DNA from: an uncultured Eubacteriales bacterium | GTDB taxonomy: Bacteria; Bacillota; Clostridia; Lachnospirales; Lachnospiraceae | Direction of reading: 5' to 3' | Assembly: GCA_900314565.1 (NCBI GenBank) | Contig: OMVU01000002.1 | Location: forward strand, 39,105 to 103,104 | Length of the DNA: 64,000 nt | Shown here: piece after piece, positions 34,661-41,959 of the stretch | How positions within the stretch are numbered: the first letter of the stretch is position 1 | Layout of the letters: every line of letters starts with the position of its first letter | Program-made: the position numbers and the translations under genes | The notes under the pieces: model-generated | The model's database searches: none | Told to the model about the DNA's origin: nothing | What the model saw: the letters and a program-made list of their open reading frames with translations, nothing else

Positions 34661-36111
34661 ACGCAGTCTCTCTCAAGCTTTTCGATCGCAGCCCGGATCC
34701 TCGTGACAGACTCATCCCGTCCGAGCAGCATGAGGAGCTGTGTCGCGCCGCCGGGCGTCATGGCCTTACCGGAGACCGCCGTGCGGACCGGCCACATGAC
34801 CTGCCCGTTCTTTAGACCGTTCTCCTTCGCAAAATCGACCAGAAGAGCGTACAGCGCGTCGTTGCTGTAATCTTCGAAGGACTCAAGGACCGGAAGGACC
34901 TTTTTCAGGACGTCGAGGGACAGCTCGGGGGTGGTCTTCATTTTCTTATGCGCATACATCGAGATGTCGTACTCCGGCACTTCCTCAAAGAAGCCGAGGA
35001 GCTCCGGAATATCGTTGAACGTTTCGATGCGGGTCTTGGCGAGATCCGCGAGCGCTTTCTTATCTTCTACCTTCGTGACCGTCTTCTCAATGATCGGGAG
35101 CGCCAGCGCATAGTAGGCTTCATCGTCCATGCGCTTGATGTACTCACCGTTCATCCAGCGAAGCTTGCCCATATCGAAGACAGCCGGGGATTTATTGATC
35201 TTTCTGTAATCGAACCGCCTGACGAGCTCGTCGAGTGTCATGATCTCCTCATTGTCCTCCGGGCTCCATCCGAGCAGCGCGACATAATTGACGATCGCTT
35301 CCGGCAGCAGGCCGAGCTCCAGAAGATCCTCAAAGGAGGAATGGCCGGACCGTTTTGAGAGCTTCGCATGATTCTCGTCCGTGATCAGCGGGCAGTGTAC
35401 ATAAGTGGGCACCTCCCAGCCGAACGCTTTGTAGAGAAGATTGTATTTCGGGCTCGAGGAAAGGTATTCATTTCCGCGGACGACATGCGTGATCCCCATC
35501 AGGTGGTCATCCACGACATTGGCGAAGTTGTAGGTCGGATAGCCGTCCGACTTGATGAGGATCATGTCGTCCAGCTCGCTGTTTTCGACCGTGATCTCCC
35601 CGTAGATCTCGTCCCGGAAGGTCGTCGTCCCCTCGGCGGGCACATTGAGCCTGATAACATAGGGGATCCCTGCGTCGAGATTCGCCTGAATTTCCTCTTT
35701 GGAAAGATGGAGACAGTGCTTGTCATAGGAAGAGATCTCCTTGCCGGCTACGACACGGCGCAGGCTCTCAAGACGCTCCTTCGTGCAGAAGCAGTAATAC
35801 GCCGCACCCTTTTCGACCAGGATCTCCGCGTACTTTTTGTAAATGCCCTGCTTCGTGCGTTCGCTCTGCACATAGGGACCGACGCCGCCGTCCTTGTCCG
35901 GTCCTTCGTCAAAGGAAAGGCCGGCCAGGTCGAGTGTCCTGTAAATGATCTCGAGTGCGCCTTCATAGAAGCGCTCCTGATCTGTGTCCTCGATACGGAG
36001 CATGAAATTTCCGTCTTCATGCTTTGCGATCAGATAGGAATAGAGCGCTGTGCGAAGATTTCCAACATGCATCCTGCCGGTCGGGCTGGGTGCAAACCTT
36101 GTCTTTACCAT
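34657..36111 (-). CDS. gltX: Glutamyl-tRNA synthetase
   Basis: This class I synthetase charges tRNA-Glu (and possibly tRNA-Gln for later amidation). The 484 residues contain the HIGH-type motif as HVGN (15-18) in [21 protein letters not shown] and the KMSKS-type loop as KLSKR in [12 protein letters not shown]. The C-terminal half is the helical anticodon-binding domain. GAGGAG precedes the ATG. It lies downstream of ftsW/spoVE and upstream of the phosphopantetheinyl transferase gene, with which it overlaps by 4 bp. Confidence 0.97.
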   Translation of the reverse strand: MVKTRFAPSPTGRMHVGNLRTALYSYLIAKHEDGNFMLRIEDTDQERFYEGALEIIYRTLDLAGLSFDEGPDKDGGVGPYVQSERTKQGIYKKYAEILVEKGAAYYCFCTKERLESLRRVVAGKEISSYDKHCLHLSKEEIQANLDAGIPYVIRLNVPAEGTTTFRDEIYGEITVENSELDDMILIKSDGYPTYNFANVVDDHLMGITHVVRGNEYLSSSPKYNLLYKAFGWEVPTYVHCPLITDENHAKLSKRSGHSSFEDLLELGLLPEAIVNYVALLGWSPEDNEEIMTLDELVRRFDYRKINKSPAVFDMGKLRWMNGEYIKRMDDEAYYALALPIIEKTVTKVEDKKALADLAKTRIETFNDIPELLGFFEEVPEYDISMYAHKKMKTTPELSLDVLKKVLPVLESFEDYSNDALYALLVDFAKENGLKNGQVMWPVRTAVSGKAMTPGGATQLLMLLGRDESVTRIRAAIEKLERDCV

Positions 36112-36139
36112 AAGTCTTATCTCCTCGAAAAAAATTTAG

Positions 36140-37312
36140 TCACTTATATCTCCCGGTATGGACCGAATCTCCCCACAGATCCTTCTCCTGCCGCCTGAAC
36201 TTGATCATGCGGGATACGGAGAGGGCGATGGCCATTTCCATCATGAGGAAGAGCACGGACGTGCCGCCGTAGCTTATGAAAGGAAGCGTGACGCCGGTCG
36301 TCGGGATCAGATTCAGAACAACGCAGATATTGAGGACGACCTGCAGCGCAAGGTGCGCGAAAATGCCGGTCACCATGAGCGCCCCGAACTTGTCGGGCGC
36401 GTTCTGTGCGATGAACATCAGTCGATACAGCATGAAAATGAAGAGCACGATCACGATCGCGCCTCCGAAAATACCTAATTCCTCGCATATGATCGGGAAG
36501 ATCATATCATTCTGAGCCTCCGGAAGCCACCCGAGCTTCTGGGCGCTGTTGCCGAGTCCTTTTCCGAACACGCCGCCGCTTCCGATGGCGTAGAGCGCCT
36601 GCATGATCTGATAGCCGCCGCTCGCGATGTACTTCTCCGGGTTCTGCCAGACAAGGATCCTCTGCAGACGGAAGTGGCCTCCCGAGGAGTCAAGCCTCCA
36701 CAGGAAAAAGACCAGGATCCCCACTAACACCGCGCCGACTGCCACAATGATCAGAAAAGGCACCGTCTTCGGATGAGCCACAAAGACGATCACGCAGGCG
36801 ATCGCGAAAATGATGACCGCGGTAGACAGATTGTCCGTGAAGACATAGGCGAACAGAGCGAGAAGCCCGCCTGCCCCGATCGGCAGGCATGTCCCCGAAA
36901 AGGAATTGAACCACTCCTTCTGCCACACTATGATCGCGGGAACCGCCACGATGACCGCGATCTTCGCGATCTCAGCCGGCTGGAACTCAATGCCGATCTT
37001 CAGCCAGCGCTTCGCTCCGTTGTGCGTGATTCCGAAAAAATGCACCATGAGCATCAGAATCGCGGCCGCCGAATAGAGGGGAATACTGAACTTTGCAAGT
37101 ATGTGATAGTCCACCAGGGAAATGATCAGCGCAGCGACGATCGCTCCGACTGAAATAATTGCCTGTCTCCGGAAGAAGTACATGTCATTGCCCTGCGTAA
37201 TTTCTGCCGTGTAGGCGCTCGTGCTGTAGAGCATCACAAGCCCGAAGCCGACCAGCAGCAGAATGACGGCAACTAAATTGTAATCGTAATAATCCGCCTT
37301 CCGTAATTTCAA
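36140..37312 (-). CDS. ftsW: SEDS-family peptidoglycan polymerase (FtsW/SpoVE/RodA type)
   Basis: SEDS proteins polymerise lipid II together with a class B penicillin-binding protein. The 390-residue protein has about ten membrane segments. Conserved stretches include GFGLVMLYSTSAY, THNGAKRWLKIGIEFQPAEIAKI, the GYQIMQALYAIGSGGVFGKG loop, and TTGVTLPFISYGGTS near the C terminus. These suit FtsW or SpoVE better than RodA. The start codon is TTG at 37312, overlapping the stop of the Hpt gene. No penicillin-binding-protein gene is adjacent. Confidence 0.9.
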   Translation of the reverse strand: MKLRKADYYDYNLVAVILLLVGFGLVMLYSTSAYTAEITQGNDMYFFRRQAIISVGAIVAALIISLVDYHILAKFSIPLYSAAAILMLMVHFFGITHNGAKRWLKIGIEFQPAEIAKIAVIVAVPAIIVWQKEWFNSFSGTCLPIGAGGLLALFAYVFTDNLSTAVIIFAIACVIVFVAHPKTVPFLIIVAVGAVLVGILVFFLWRLDSSGGHFRLQRILVWQNPEKYIASGGYQIMQALYAIGSGGVFGKGLGNSAQKLGWLPEAQNDMIFPIICEELGIFGGAIVIVLFIFMLYRLMFIAQNAPDKFGALMVTGIFAHLALQVVLNICVVLNLIPTTGVTLPFISYGGTSVLFLMMEMAIALSVSRMIKFRRQEKDLWGDSVHTGRYK

Positions 37313-37665
37313 TCCGTTCCACCCATAATCTTCAGAAAGTCCTGCTGTGCACTCCGCATCTCATCGTAATCCTCCTGAAGGCTGTCAAGGTCTCTCAGTC
37401 CTCTCAGATCCTCGACGACCTTGCACACGCTCTCATAGAGCGGAGTCAGTCCCAGCGCCGCTGCCGATCCCTTCAGCGTGTGGGCAGCGTTAAAAGCCTC
37501 CTGATAGTCCTTTTTCTCAAGCGATTCCAAAAGCATATCAAAAGCCGGTTCTTTTGTAAACTTAAAAAGGAAATCCAGATACATCTCCGTGTCACCGAGA
37601 AAGCGCGCAAGTGCACCGTCCGTATCGCATCCCTGATCCCTGAGATCCTTTATGATTTCCCGCAT
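37309..37665 (-). CDS. Orphan Hpt (histidine phosphotransfer) domain protein
   Basis: The 118-residue helical protein is a stand-alone Hpt domain. Such proteins relay phosphate between a receiver of a hybrid kinase and a response regulator. The signature AAHTLKGSAAALG carries the phospho-acceptor H62. No kinase or regulator gene is adjacent. Its neighbours are ftsW (overlap 4 bp) and the DUF5662 gene (overlap 16 bp), which suggests co-translation with a cell-wall polymerase. Its partners are unknown; the two-component system at 4-6 kb is not a hybrid type that would need it. Confidence 0.88.
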   Translation of the reverse strand: MREIIKDLRDQGCDTDGALARFLGDTEMYLDFLFKFTKEPAFDMLLESLEKKDYQEAFNAAHTLKGSAAALGLTPLYESVCKVVEDLRGLRDLDSLQEDYDEMRSAQQDFLKIMGGTD

Positions 37666-38222
37666 CCGCCTTTTCGCCTCCCATCTTTTCTGAGAAAGAC
37701 CCTTCGAATGTAGTTGACCGTATAATCTTCTCCCCGCTCAGCCCACATGGTGAGCAGGAATTCCATCTGCTGCAGCGTGACCGGATGAATGTACCAGGAC
37801 CGGTCCTTCGCCGCGAGGAAATATTCGAGCGGGCTTCTGTCCGTATAGGCATCTCCCTTGTACACGCGGGATGCGCTCACCCGGTCAAAAATCATCTCCG
37901 CGACATACTTTCTCGGCATCTGCATGCCTCCGAGGCCTCTGCCCTCCGGCGCATTCATGTCATAATCGATCCAGTATTCATAGTGATGCTTGTTGCGGCC
38001 TTTGTGATGCAGCCAGGCCCTTGAAACACCTGTCGCCTCGCGCTCGGCATTATTCGGACTTCTGGTGCCCTGATAATACTTCGCGCCGACCAGGAACTCT
38101 TCCGGGCTCAGCTTCGAGAGATCATGCAGGAGTCCCTGCTGATAGAGGCCGGCCCGAAAACAGTATCCCATGACCAGATTATGATGTTTTGTGATAGTCT
38201 TCAGATGTCCCAGTACGTTCAT
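37650..38222 (-). CDS. DUF5662 family protein
   Basis: This is a 190-residue protein resembling DUF5662 proteins of clostridia and their phages. Visible features are the N-terminal HLKTITKHHNLVMGYCF, HDLSKLSPEEFLVGA, HHKGRNKHHYEYW and DRVSASRVYKGD. The spaced His and Asp residues recall an HD-type or other metal-binding fold, but I cannot assign activity. AAGGAAAG precedes the ATG. Its 3' end overlaps the Hpt gene, and the debranching enzyme gene lies 12 bp upstream in the transcription unit. Confidence 0.8.
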   Translation of the reverse strand: MNVLGHLKTITKHHNLVMGYCFRAGLYQQGLLHDLSKLSPEEFLVGAKYYQGTRSPNNAEREATGVSRAWLHHKGRNKHHYEYWIDYDMNAPEGRGLGGMQMPRKYVAEMIFDRVSASRVYKGDAYTDRSPLEYFLAAKDRSWYIHPVTLQQMEFLLTMWAERGEDYTVNYIRRVFLRKDGRRKGGCGKS

Positions 38223-38234
38223 GATCTGCTTTCC

Positions 38235-40379
38235 TTATCCGTTGCTGTTCTCCCGGTCTCTTCGGGTACCTGTAAGGACCGTCACCGATCTTGCAGGGAC
38301 CGTGATAAATTTCTGCTCATCCGGGAAAAGAAGAGGTTCCCCGGCCGGTTCGGCAAGCAAAGCCTCCTCGGCCTCCCGGACGGCGCGAAGAAGAGCTTCC
38401 GTACTATGCCGTTTCTCCTCCGGAGAGTCTGCCTCTTCCGCAAGAGCGGTCTTTTTCGCATGATCCCTGTAGGAGGCGAGCTTGTCCTCGGAAGGCTCTC
38501 CGTCAGTGCTTGTCCGTACGGCGTATTCCTCCGCAAGCCTCATTTCCCGGTCCTGCGCCTCAGCCAGGCGTGCCTTCGCTGCGTGAAGACGGACTTCCGC
38601 ATTGGCTCTCGCCATGTCCTTTGCATTTTTCAGCGCGGCGATCAGGACTTCTTTCTCCTCGTCCCGGGCCGTCTCCAGTGCCTTCTGCCATGTTCTCCCC
38701 TCAGGAAGAACAGGAAGGGCGAACGTGTGCGGTTCCCAGAAAGCATTATATGCTATGTACAGATACTCATCCGTACCGCCGGAACCCTCCGCATAGCGGG
38801 GATTGTACATGGCGGCGACGGACCTGACCTTCGGATCCTGCTCTGTGAACCATGCGCGCGTGTCGTGGAAAGAAATATCCGGACAGCCGGTATTCTTATA
38901 ATCGATCCCTCTGTAAGGGAAGCGGTTCTTTAAGATCGGATGCGTCTTTCTGAATCGGATAAGATCCATGACGAAAGCCCGGAGATCTCTGTTCCTTCTC
39001 AGCCCGGACCAGTTCACCCAGCCGGTCGGATCATCCGACGCGTAGGCGTTGTTGTTGCCGCCCTGAGAGTTCCCGAGTTCATCGCCCGCATAGAGAAGCG
39101 GGATCCCCTGTGCCAGGAAAACATAGGAGAGCGCATTCCGGATCTGCTTTTTCCGGAGATTGATGATGTTCTTTTTCTTTGTCTCCCCCTCGACGCCGCA
39201 GTTCCAGCTGAAGTTCTCGGAGGATCCGTCATAATTGTTCTCGCCGTTTGCGTCATTGTGCTTTTCATTGTACGAGACAAGGTCGGCGAGCGTAAATCCG
39301 TTCACGTTCGCGATGTAATTGACGCACCCCACTGAGCCGTCATTCCTCACGAGGATGTTCCGGAAGGATCCGATCGTCCCCTCGTCTCCCTTCAGGAAGC
39401 GGCGCGCGTCCGTCTGAAATCCGCCGTTGCAGGACGCAAGGGTCCTTACCTTGGGCACCCGCTTTCCGTAAACAGCGCTTCCCTCCACGTATTCAAAAAA
39501 GAGCTTTGTCCTCGCGAGGATCGGATCTCTGGCGATCAGGTCGGAACGGACGCCGGCTCCGACAAAGTGGAATCCGTCGACGTGATACGCGATCTTCCAG
39601 TAACGGAGCGCTTTCATGACGAGCATCATGTCTGCCGTCTCCGGTATATAGAATTCCATAATGCACTCGATTCCGGCATCATGGAGGGCTTTGATCATTT
39701 TTTTCATTTCCGTGACGGAATCCTCTGAAAATGAAAAACTCTGCTTCGGCGCGAAGTAAAAATTATCCTTCGCATAGCCCCAGTAATTCTTTTTCGCTCT
39801 CCCGGTCTCCTCTCCTTCGGAGAAATCGATGCCCGCCTGTCGGACCCGGAGTGAATCGTCCCACTCATAGGCCGGCATGAGCTCGACCGCATTGAAGCCC
39901 ATCTCCGCAATGTACGGGATCTTCTGCACAAGACCGCGGAACGTGCCTTTATTCCGCACGCCCGACCCGGGATCCATGGTAAATCCCCGGACATGCAGCT
40001 TATAAATCATAAGATCCGCCATCGGGATCGCAGGCATCTTCTCGCTGCCCCAGGAAAAGCGCTCGTTATCCGTGTAGGAGACGCCGTGCAGGATGCGCTT
40101 CGCGTACGGATCCGGCACTTTTTTTCCTCCGATCACAAAATAATATCCTTCATTGATCCTTCGTGAGGTCCTGATCTTAACGCTTGCGACCTCGCCGATC
40201 CGCTGATCGACCGGCAGAGGGATTTCCTGCACAATATCCTCTCCTGACGGATCTGTCAGAATAAGCCGGGCTTCCTTGTCGTCCGGGACCGTCACAGAAA
40301 AATTCACGCCCCCCGGAACATACTCTGCCCCCATGATCCTGGGGTCGCCCTGTTCCACAATATAAACGTTATTCGCCAT
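38235..40379 (-). CDS. GH13 glycogen debranching-type enzyme with charged helical insertion
   Basis: This is an isoamylase/GlgX-like enzyme of 714 residues that would hydrolyse alpha-1,6 branches of glycogen or starch. It has an N-terminal beta domain (MGAEYVPGGVNFSVTVPDD) and a GH13 barrel with YKLHVRGFTMDP, GFNAVELMPAYEWDD, DGFHFVGAG, LASCNGGFQTD and GIPLLYAGDELGNSQGG. The C-terminal beta domain is interrupted at about residues 585-690 by a run rich in A, E, K and R, probably helical or coiled-coil, before FITVPARSVTVLTG resumes. That insertion is unusual. The start ATG at 40379 follows GGGGTGGAG. Some motif variants make the exact subfamily uncertain. Confidence 0.9.
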   Translation of the reverse strand: MANNVYIVEQGDPRIMGAEYVPGGVNFSVTVPDDKEARLILTDPSGEDIVQEIPLPVDQRIGEVASVKIRTSRRINEGYYFVIGGKKVPDPYAKRILHGVSYTDNERFSWGSEKMPAIPMADLMIYKLHVRGFTMDPGSGVRNKGTFRGLVQKIPYIAEMGFNAVELMPAYEWDDSLRVRQAGIDFSEGEETGRAKKNYWGYAKDNFYFAPKQSFSFSEDSVTEMKKMIKALHDAGIECIMEFYIPETADMMLVMKALRYWKIAYHVDGFHFVGAGVRSDLIARDPILARTKLFFEYVEGSAVYGKRVPKVRTLASCNGGFQTDARRFLKGDEGTIGSFRNILVRNDGSVGCVNYIANVNGFTLADLVSYNEKHNDANGENNYDGSSENFSWNCGVEGETKKKNIINLRKKQIRNALSYVFLAQGIPLLYAGDELGNSQGGNNNAYASDDPTGWVNWSGLRRNRDLRAFVMDLIRFRKTHPILKNRFPYRGIDYKNTGCPDISFHDTRAWFTEQDPKVRSVAAMYNPRYAEGSGGTDEYLYIAYNAFWEPHTFALPVLPEGRTWQKALETARDEEKEVLIAALKNAKDMARANAEVRLHAAKARLAEAQDREMRLAEEYAVRTSTDGEPSEDKLASYRDHAKKTALAEEADSPEEKRHSTEALLRAVREAEEALLAEPAGEPLLFPDEQKFITVPARSVTVLTGTRRDRENSNG

Positions 40380-40427
40380 ACTCCACCCCCAAATAACACC
40401 CTTACCCACAACATCATTAACCAATAT

Positions 40428-40452
40428 ATTATAAACCATTTCGTGTTGCTTT
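40428..40452 (-). promoter_or_regulatory. Probable promoter of the debranching-enzyme gene
   Basis: A perfect -10 TATAAT lies at 40433-40428 on the minus strand, about 50 bp before the start, with only a weak -35 (TTTCAA, spacer about 18). The rest of the divergent gap to the DUF1292 gene (40453-40690) is GC-rich with several small inverted repeats, such as GGCCGG-AATCA-GCCGGCC. I see no clear plus-strand promoter in it. Confidence 0.5.
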
Positions 40453-40697
40453 TGAAAGTATTATCTGATATTCTCAGTTTGTGGCTGTTCTTCACAGTCC
40501 TGCCCGCTGAAAGGCCGGAATCAGCCGGCCGGTAAGAGCGGCAGTTCATACTATGCAGCATGATCCGCGCTGCCGCGCTGTGCGGCTGTTCGTATCGGGG
40601 TGCCTGTGCGAGCAGGCTCTCACCGCGCATTATGCGCCATCCGCGCACCGCCTGAAGGTACGCGTAAATGTTTATTAAACGAATGGAGGTATTTTCC

Positions 40698-41015
40698 TTG
40701 GCTGATTTTGAAAATCTGAATTCTGAAGAAGAAATGGATCTCGGTATTATCACCCTCACACTTGACGATGACAGCGAAGTCGACTGCGCGATCCTCGCGA
40801 TCTTCCCGGTCAACGGCAAAGACTATATTGCACTCCTGCCGCTGGACGAGGAAGAAGACGACGATGAGGTCCTGATCTATCGTTTCATCGACAAGGGCGA
40901 TGACGAAGATCCGGAAATCGAGAACATCGAAGATGACGACGAGTACGATGCTGTCGCAGACGCATTCGACGAACTTCTCGACGAAATGGAATTTGATGAG
41001 GAGGAAGAGGACTGA
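40698..41015 (+). CDS. DUF1292 family acidic protein
   Basis: This is a small, very acidic Firmicutes protein of the DUF1292/YrzB type, about 105 residues, with the core ITLTLDDDSEVDCAILAIFPVNGKDYIAL followed by an Asp/Glu-rich tail (about half the last 50 residues). Function is unknown. GGAGG lies eight bases before the TTG at 40698 (TTGGCTGATTTTG). The ATG codons further upstream are part of, or precede, the ribosome site, so I choose TTG. It is the only gene of the window on the plus strand and runs convergently against dut. Confidence 0.88.
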   Translation: MADFENLNSEEEMDLGIITLTLDDDSEVDCAILAIFPVNGKDYIALLPLDEEEDDDEVLIYRFIDKGDDEDPEIENIEDDDEYDAVADAFDELLDEMEFDEEEED

Positions 41016-41044
41016 TCTCTTCCCCTCAGAAGATACTGCTTTTA

Positions 41045-41569
41045 TCAGCGGGGCGCTCCGGCCGCACTCTCCGTGCTTCCGAAGCCCCCGTTTCTTTTTC
41101 CCTTTGCATCGTCTGCGTACGTGATCCCGAACGGCATGAAGATCCCCTGCAGAAAACCGTCTCCCCTCTTCAGTGAAAGGGTCCGCCCCTCGTTGGAGTC
41201 ATTTGTGATCTTCGCGAAAATATGGCCTTCATTGTCCGAATAATAGTAATCGCTGTCGATCACGCCGACCGTGTTGTTGAGCTGCAGCCTGAACTTGAAG
41301 CCGAGGCCGCTCCTCGGATAGAGAAGAAGGACCCATCCCTCCTCCATGCGCGCCCGTATTCCCGTCGGGATCTTTACGGTCTCCCCCGGAGCAAGTACAA
41401 TGTCCGACGTCAGGAAAAAGTCATAGCCTGCAGATCCGGACGTTGCGCGGCGCGGAAGGCAGATCCCGTCATAGATTTCCCTGATCTCCGATATCCCGGG
41501 GAACGCGTCTTTCATGGCTTCCTCAAAATTCTCAAAACTGACCTTTTCAAATTCCGCTATTCTCTCCAT
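41045..41569 (-). CDS. dut: dUTP diphosphatase
   Basis: This trimeric all-beta dUTPase hydrolyses dUTP to dUMP, keeping uracil out of DNA and supplying dTMP synthesis. All five motifs are visible in 174 residues: TSGSAGYD, LYPRSGLG, GVIDSDYYYSDNEGHI, RGDGFLQGIF and RNGGFGSTE. There is an N-terminal extension of about 40 residues before motif I. AAAGGAG precedes the ATG at 41569; the longer frame adds only five residues. Ung, which removes misincorporated uracil, is encoded at 1.8 kb. Confidence 0.93.
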   Translation of the reverse strand: MERIAEFEKVSFENFEEAMKDAFPGISEIREIYDGICLPRRATSGSAGYDFFLTSDIVLAPGETVKIPTGIRARMEEGWVLLLYPRSGLGFKFRLQLNNTVGVIDSDYYYSDNEGHIFAKITNDSNEGRTLSLKRGDGFLQGIFMPFGITYADDAKGKRNGGFGSTESAAGAPR

Positions 41570-41603
41570 CTGGACTCCTTTCATCGGTATTTCTCACAGT
41601 CTC

Positions 41604-41656
41604 CCAGGCAATTGCGAAAATCTGTGCTTCATGGAAATCGTGTGAACATTAAACAG
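41604..41656. repeat. Dispersed repeat family C, copy 4 (partial, inverted)
   Basis: Its reverse complement reads GTTTAATGTTCACACGAT and then TTCCATGAAGCACAGATTTT, ending CGCAATTGCCTG. This matches bases 55-112 of the window. It lies between dut and the nested hairpin element. Confidence 0.75.
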
Positions 41657-41753
41657 GGCTGCCGCACTCAGAAGAAAGAGCACTGTACACGGCTGACATT
41701 TGAAATGCTCTCCGCCCGTACAGCGGTCTTCCGCTCTGATGCGGCAGCCCCTG
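41654..41753. repeat. Nested hairpin element, copy 1
   Basis: The outer arms CAGGGCTGCCGCACTCAGA and TCTGATGCGGCAGCCCCTG enclose an inner inverted repeat (CTGTACACGG...CCCGTACAG) and a centre GACATTTGAAATG. The same outer wording and centre recur at 58466-58558. It lies between pnp and dut and may act as a terminator for pnp. There is no long T-tract directly after it. Confidence 0.75.
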
Positions 41754-41777
41754 ATGATTCTTTATTCTCTGTTAAAT

Positions 41778-41861
41778 TCTCGCTCGCGAGAATTAGCGCG
41801 GGATTCGGGTCAGCGTAAGCTGACATCTTCCAAACCGAATCCCTGCGCATCCTCGCGGAGC
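41778..41861. repeat. Dispersed repeat family B, copy 1
   Basis: It starts TCTCGCTCGCGAG, continues GCGCGGGATTCGGGTCAGC, and contains CCAAACCGAATCCCTGCGCA and TCCTCGCGG. The same order of words is present at 58232-58313. No reading frame is supported. Confidence 0.75.
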
Positions 41862-41862
41862 G

Positions 41863-41959
41863 TTTATCTCAGTGGGGGATTGTAACTCGCCACTGAGACG
41901 AGCAGGATATTAATCTATCCCCCGCTTATAGAAGCAGGAGTCTTTCCCACTGAGATAAA
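41863..41959. repeat. Long-loop inverted repeat after pnp
   Basis: Perfect 14-bp arms, TTTATCTCAGTGGG at 41863-41876 and CCCACTGAGATAAA at 41946-41959, abut the pnp stop codon. Internal copies of CCACTGAGA and CCCCC/GGGGG give alternative pairings. Together with the three neighbouring repeats it accounts for nearly the whole pnp-dut gap. Confidence 0.75.

Noticed and set aside
40453-40690. Possible structured RNA in the GC-rich gap before the DUF1292 gene
   Set aside because: Several small inverted repeats are present, but I could not match any known RNA family or find a promoter. Left as unassigned leader.
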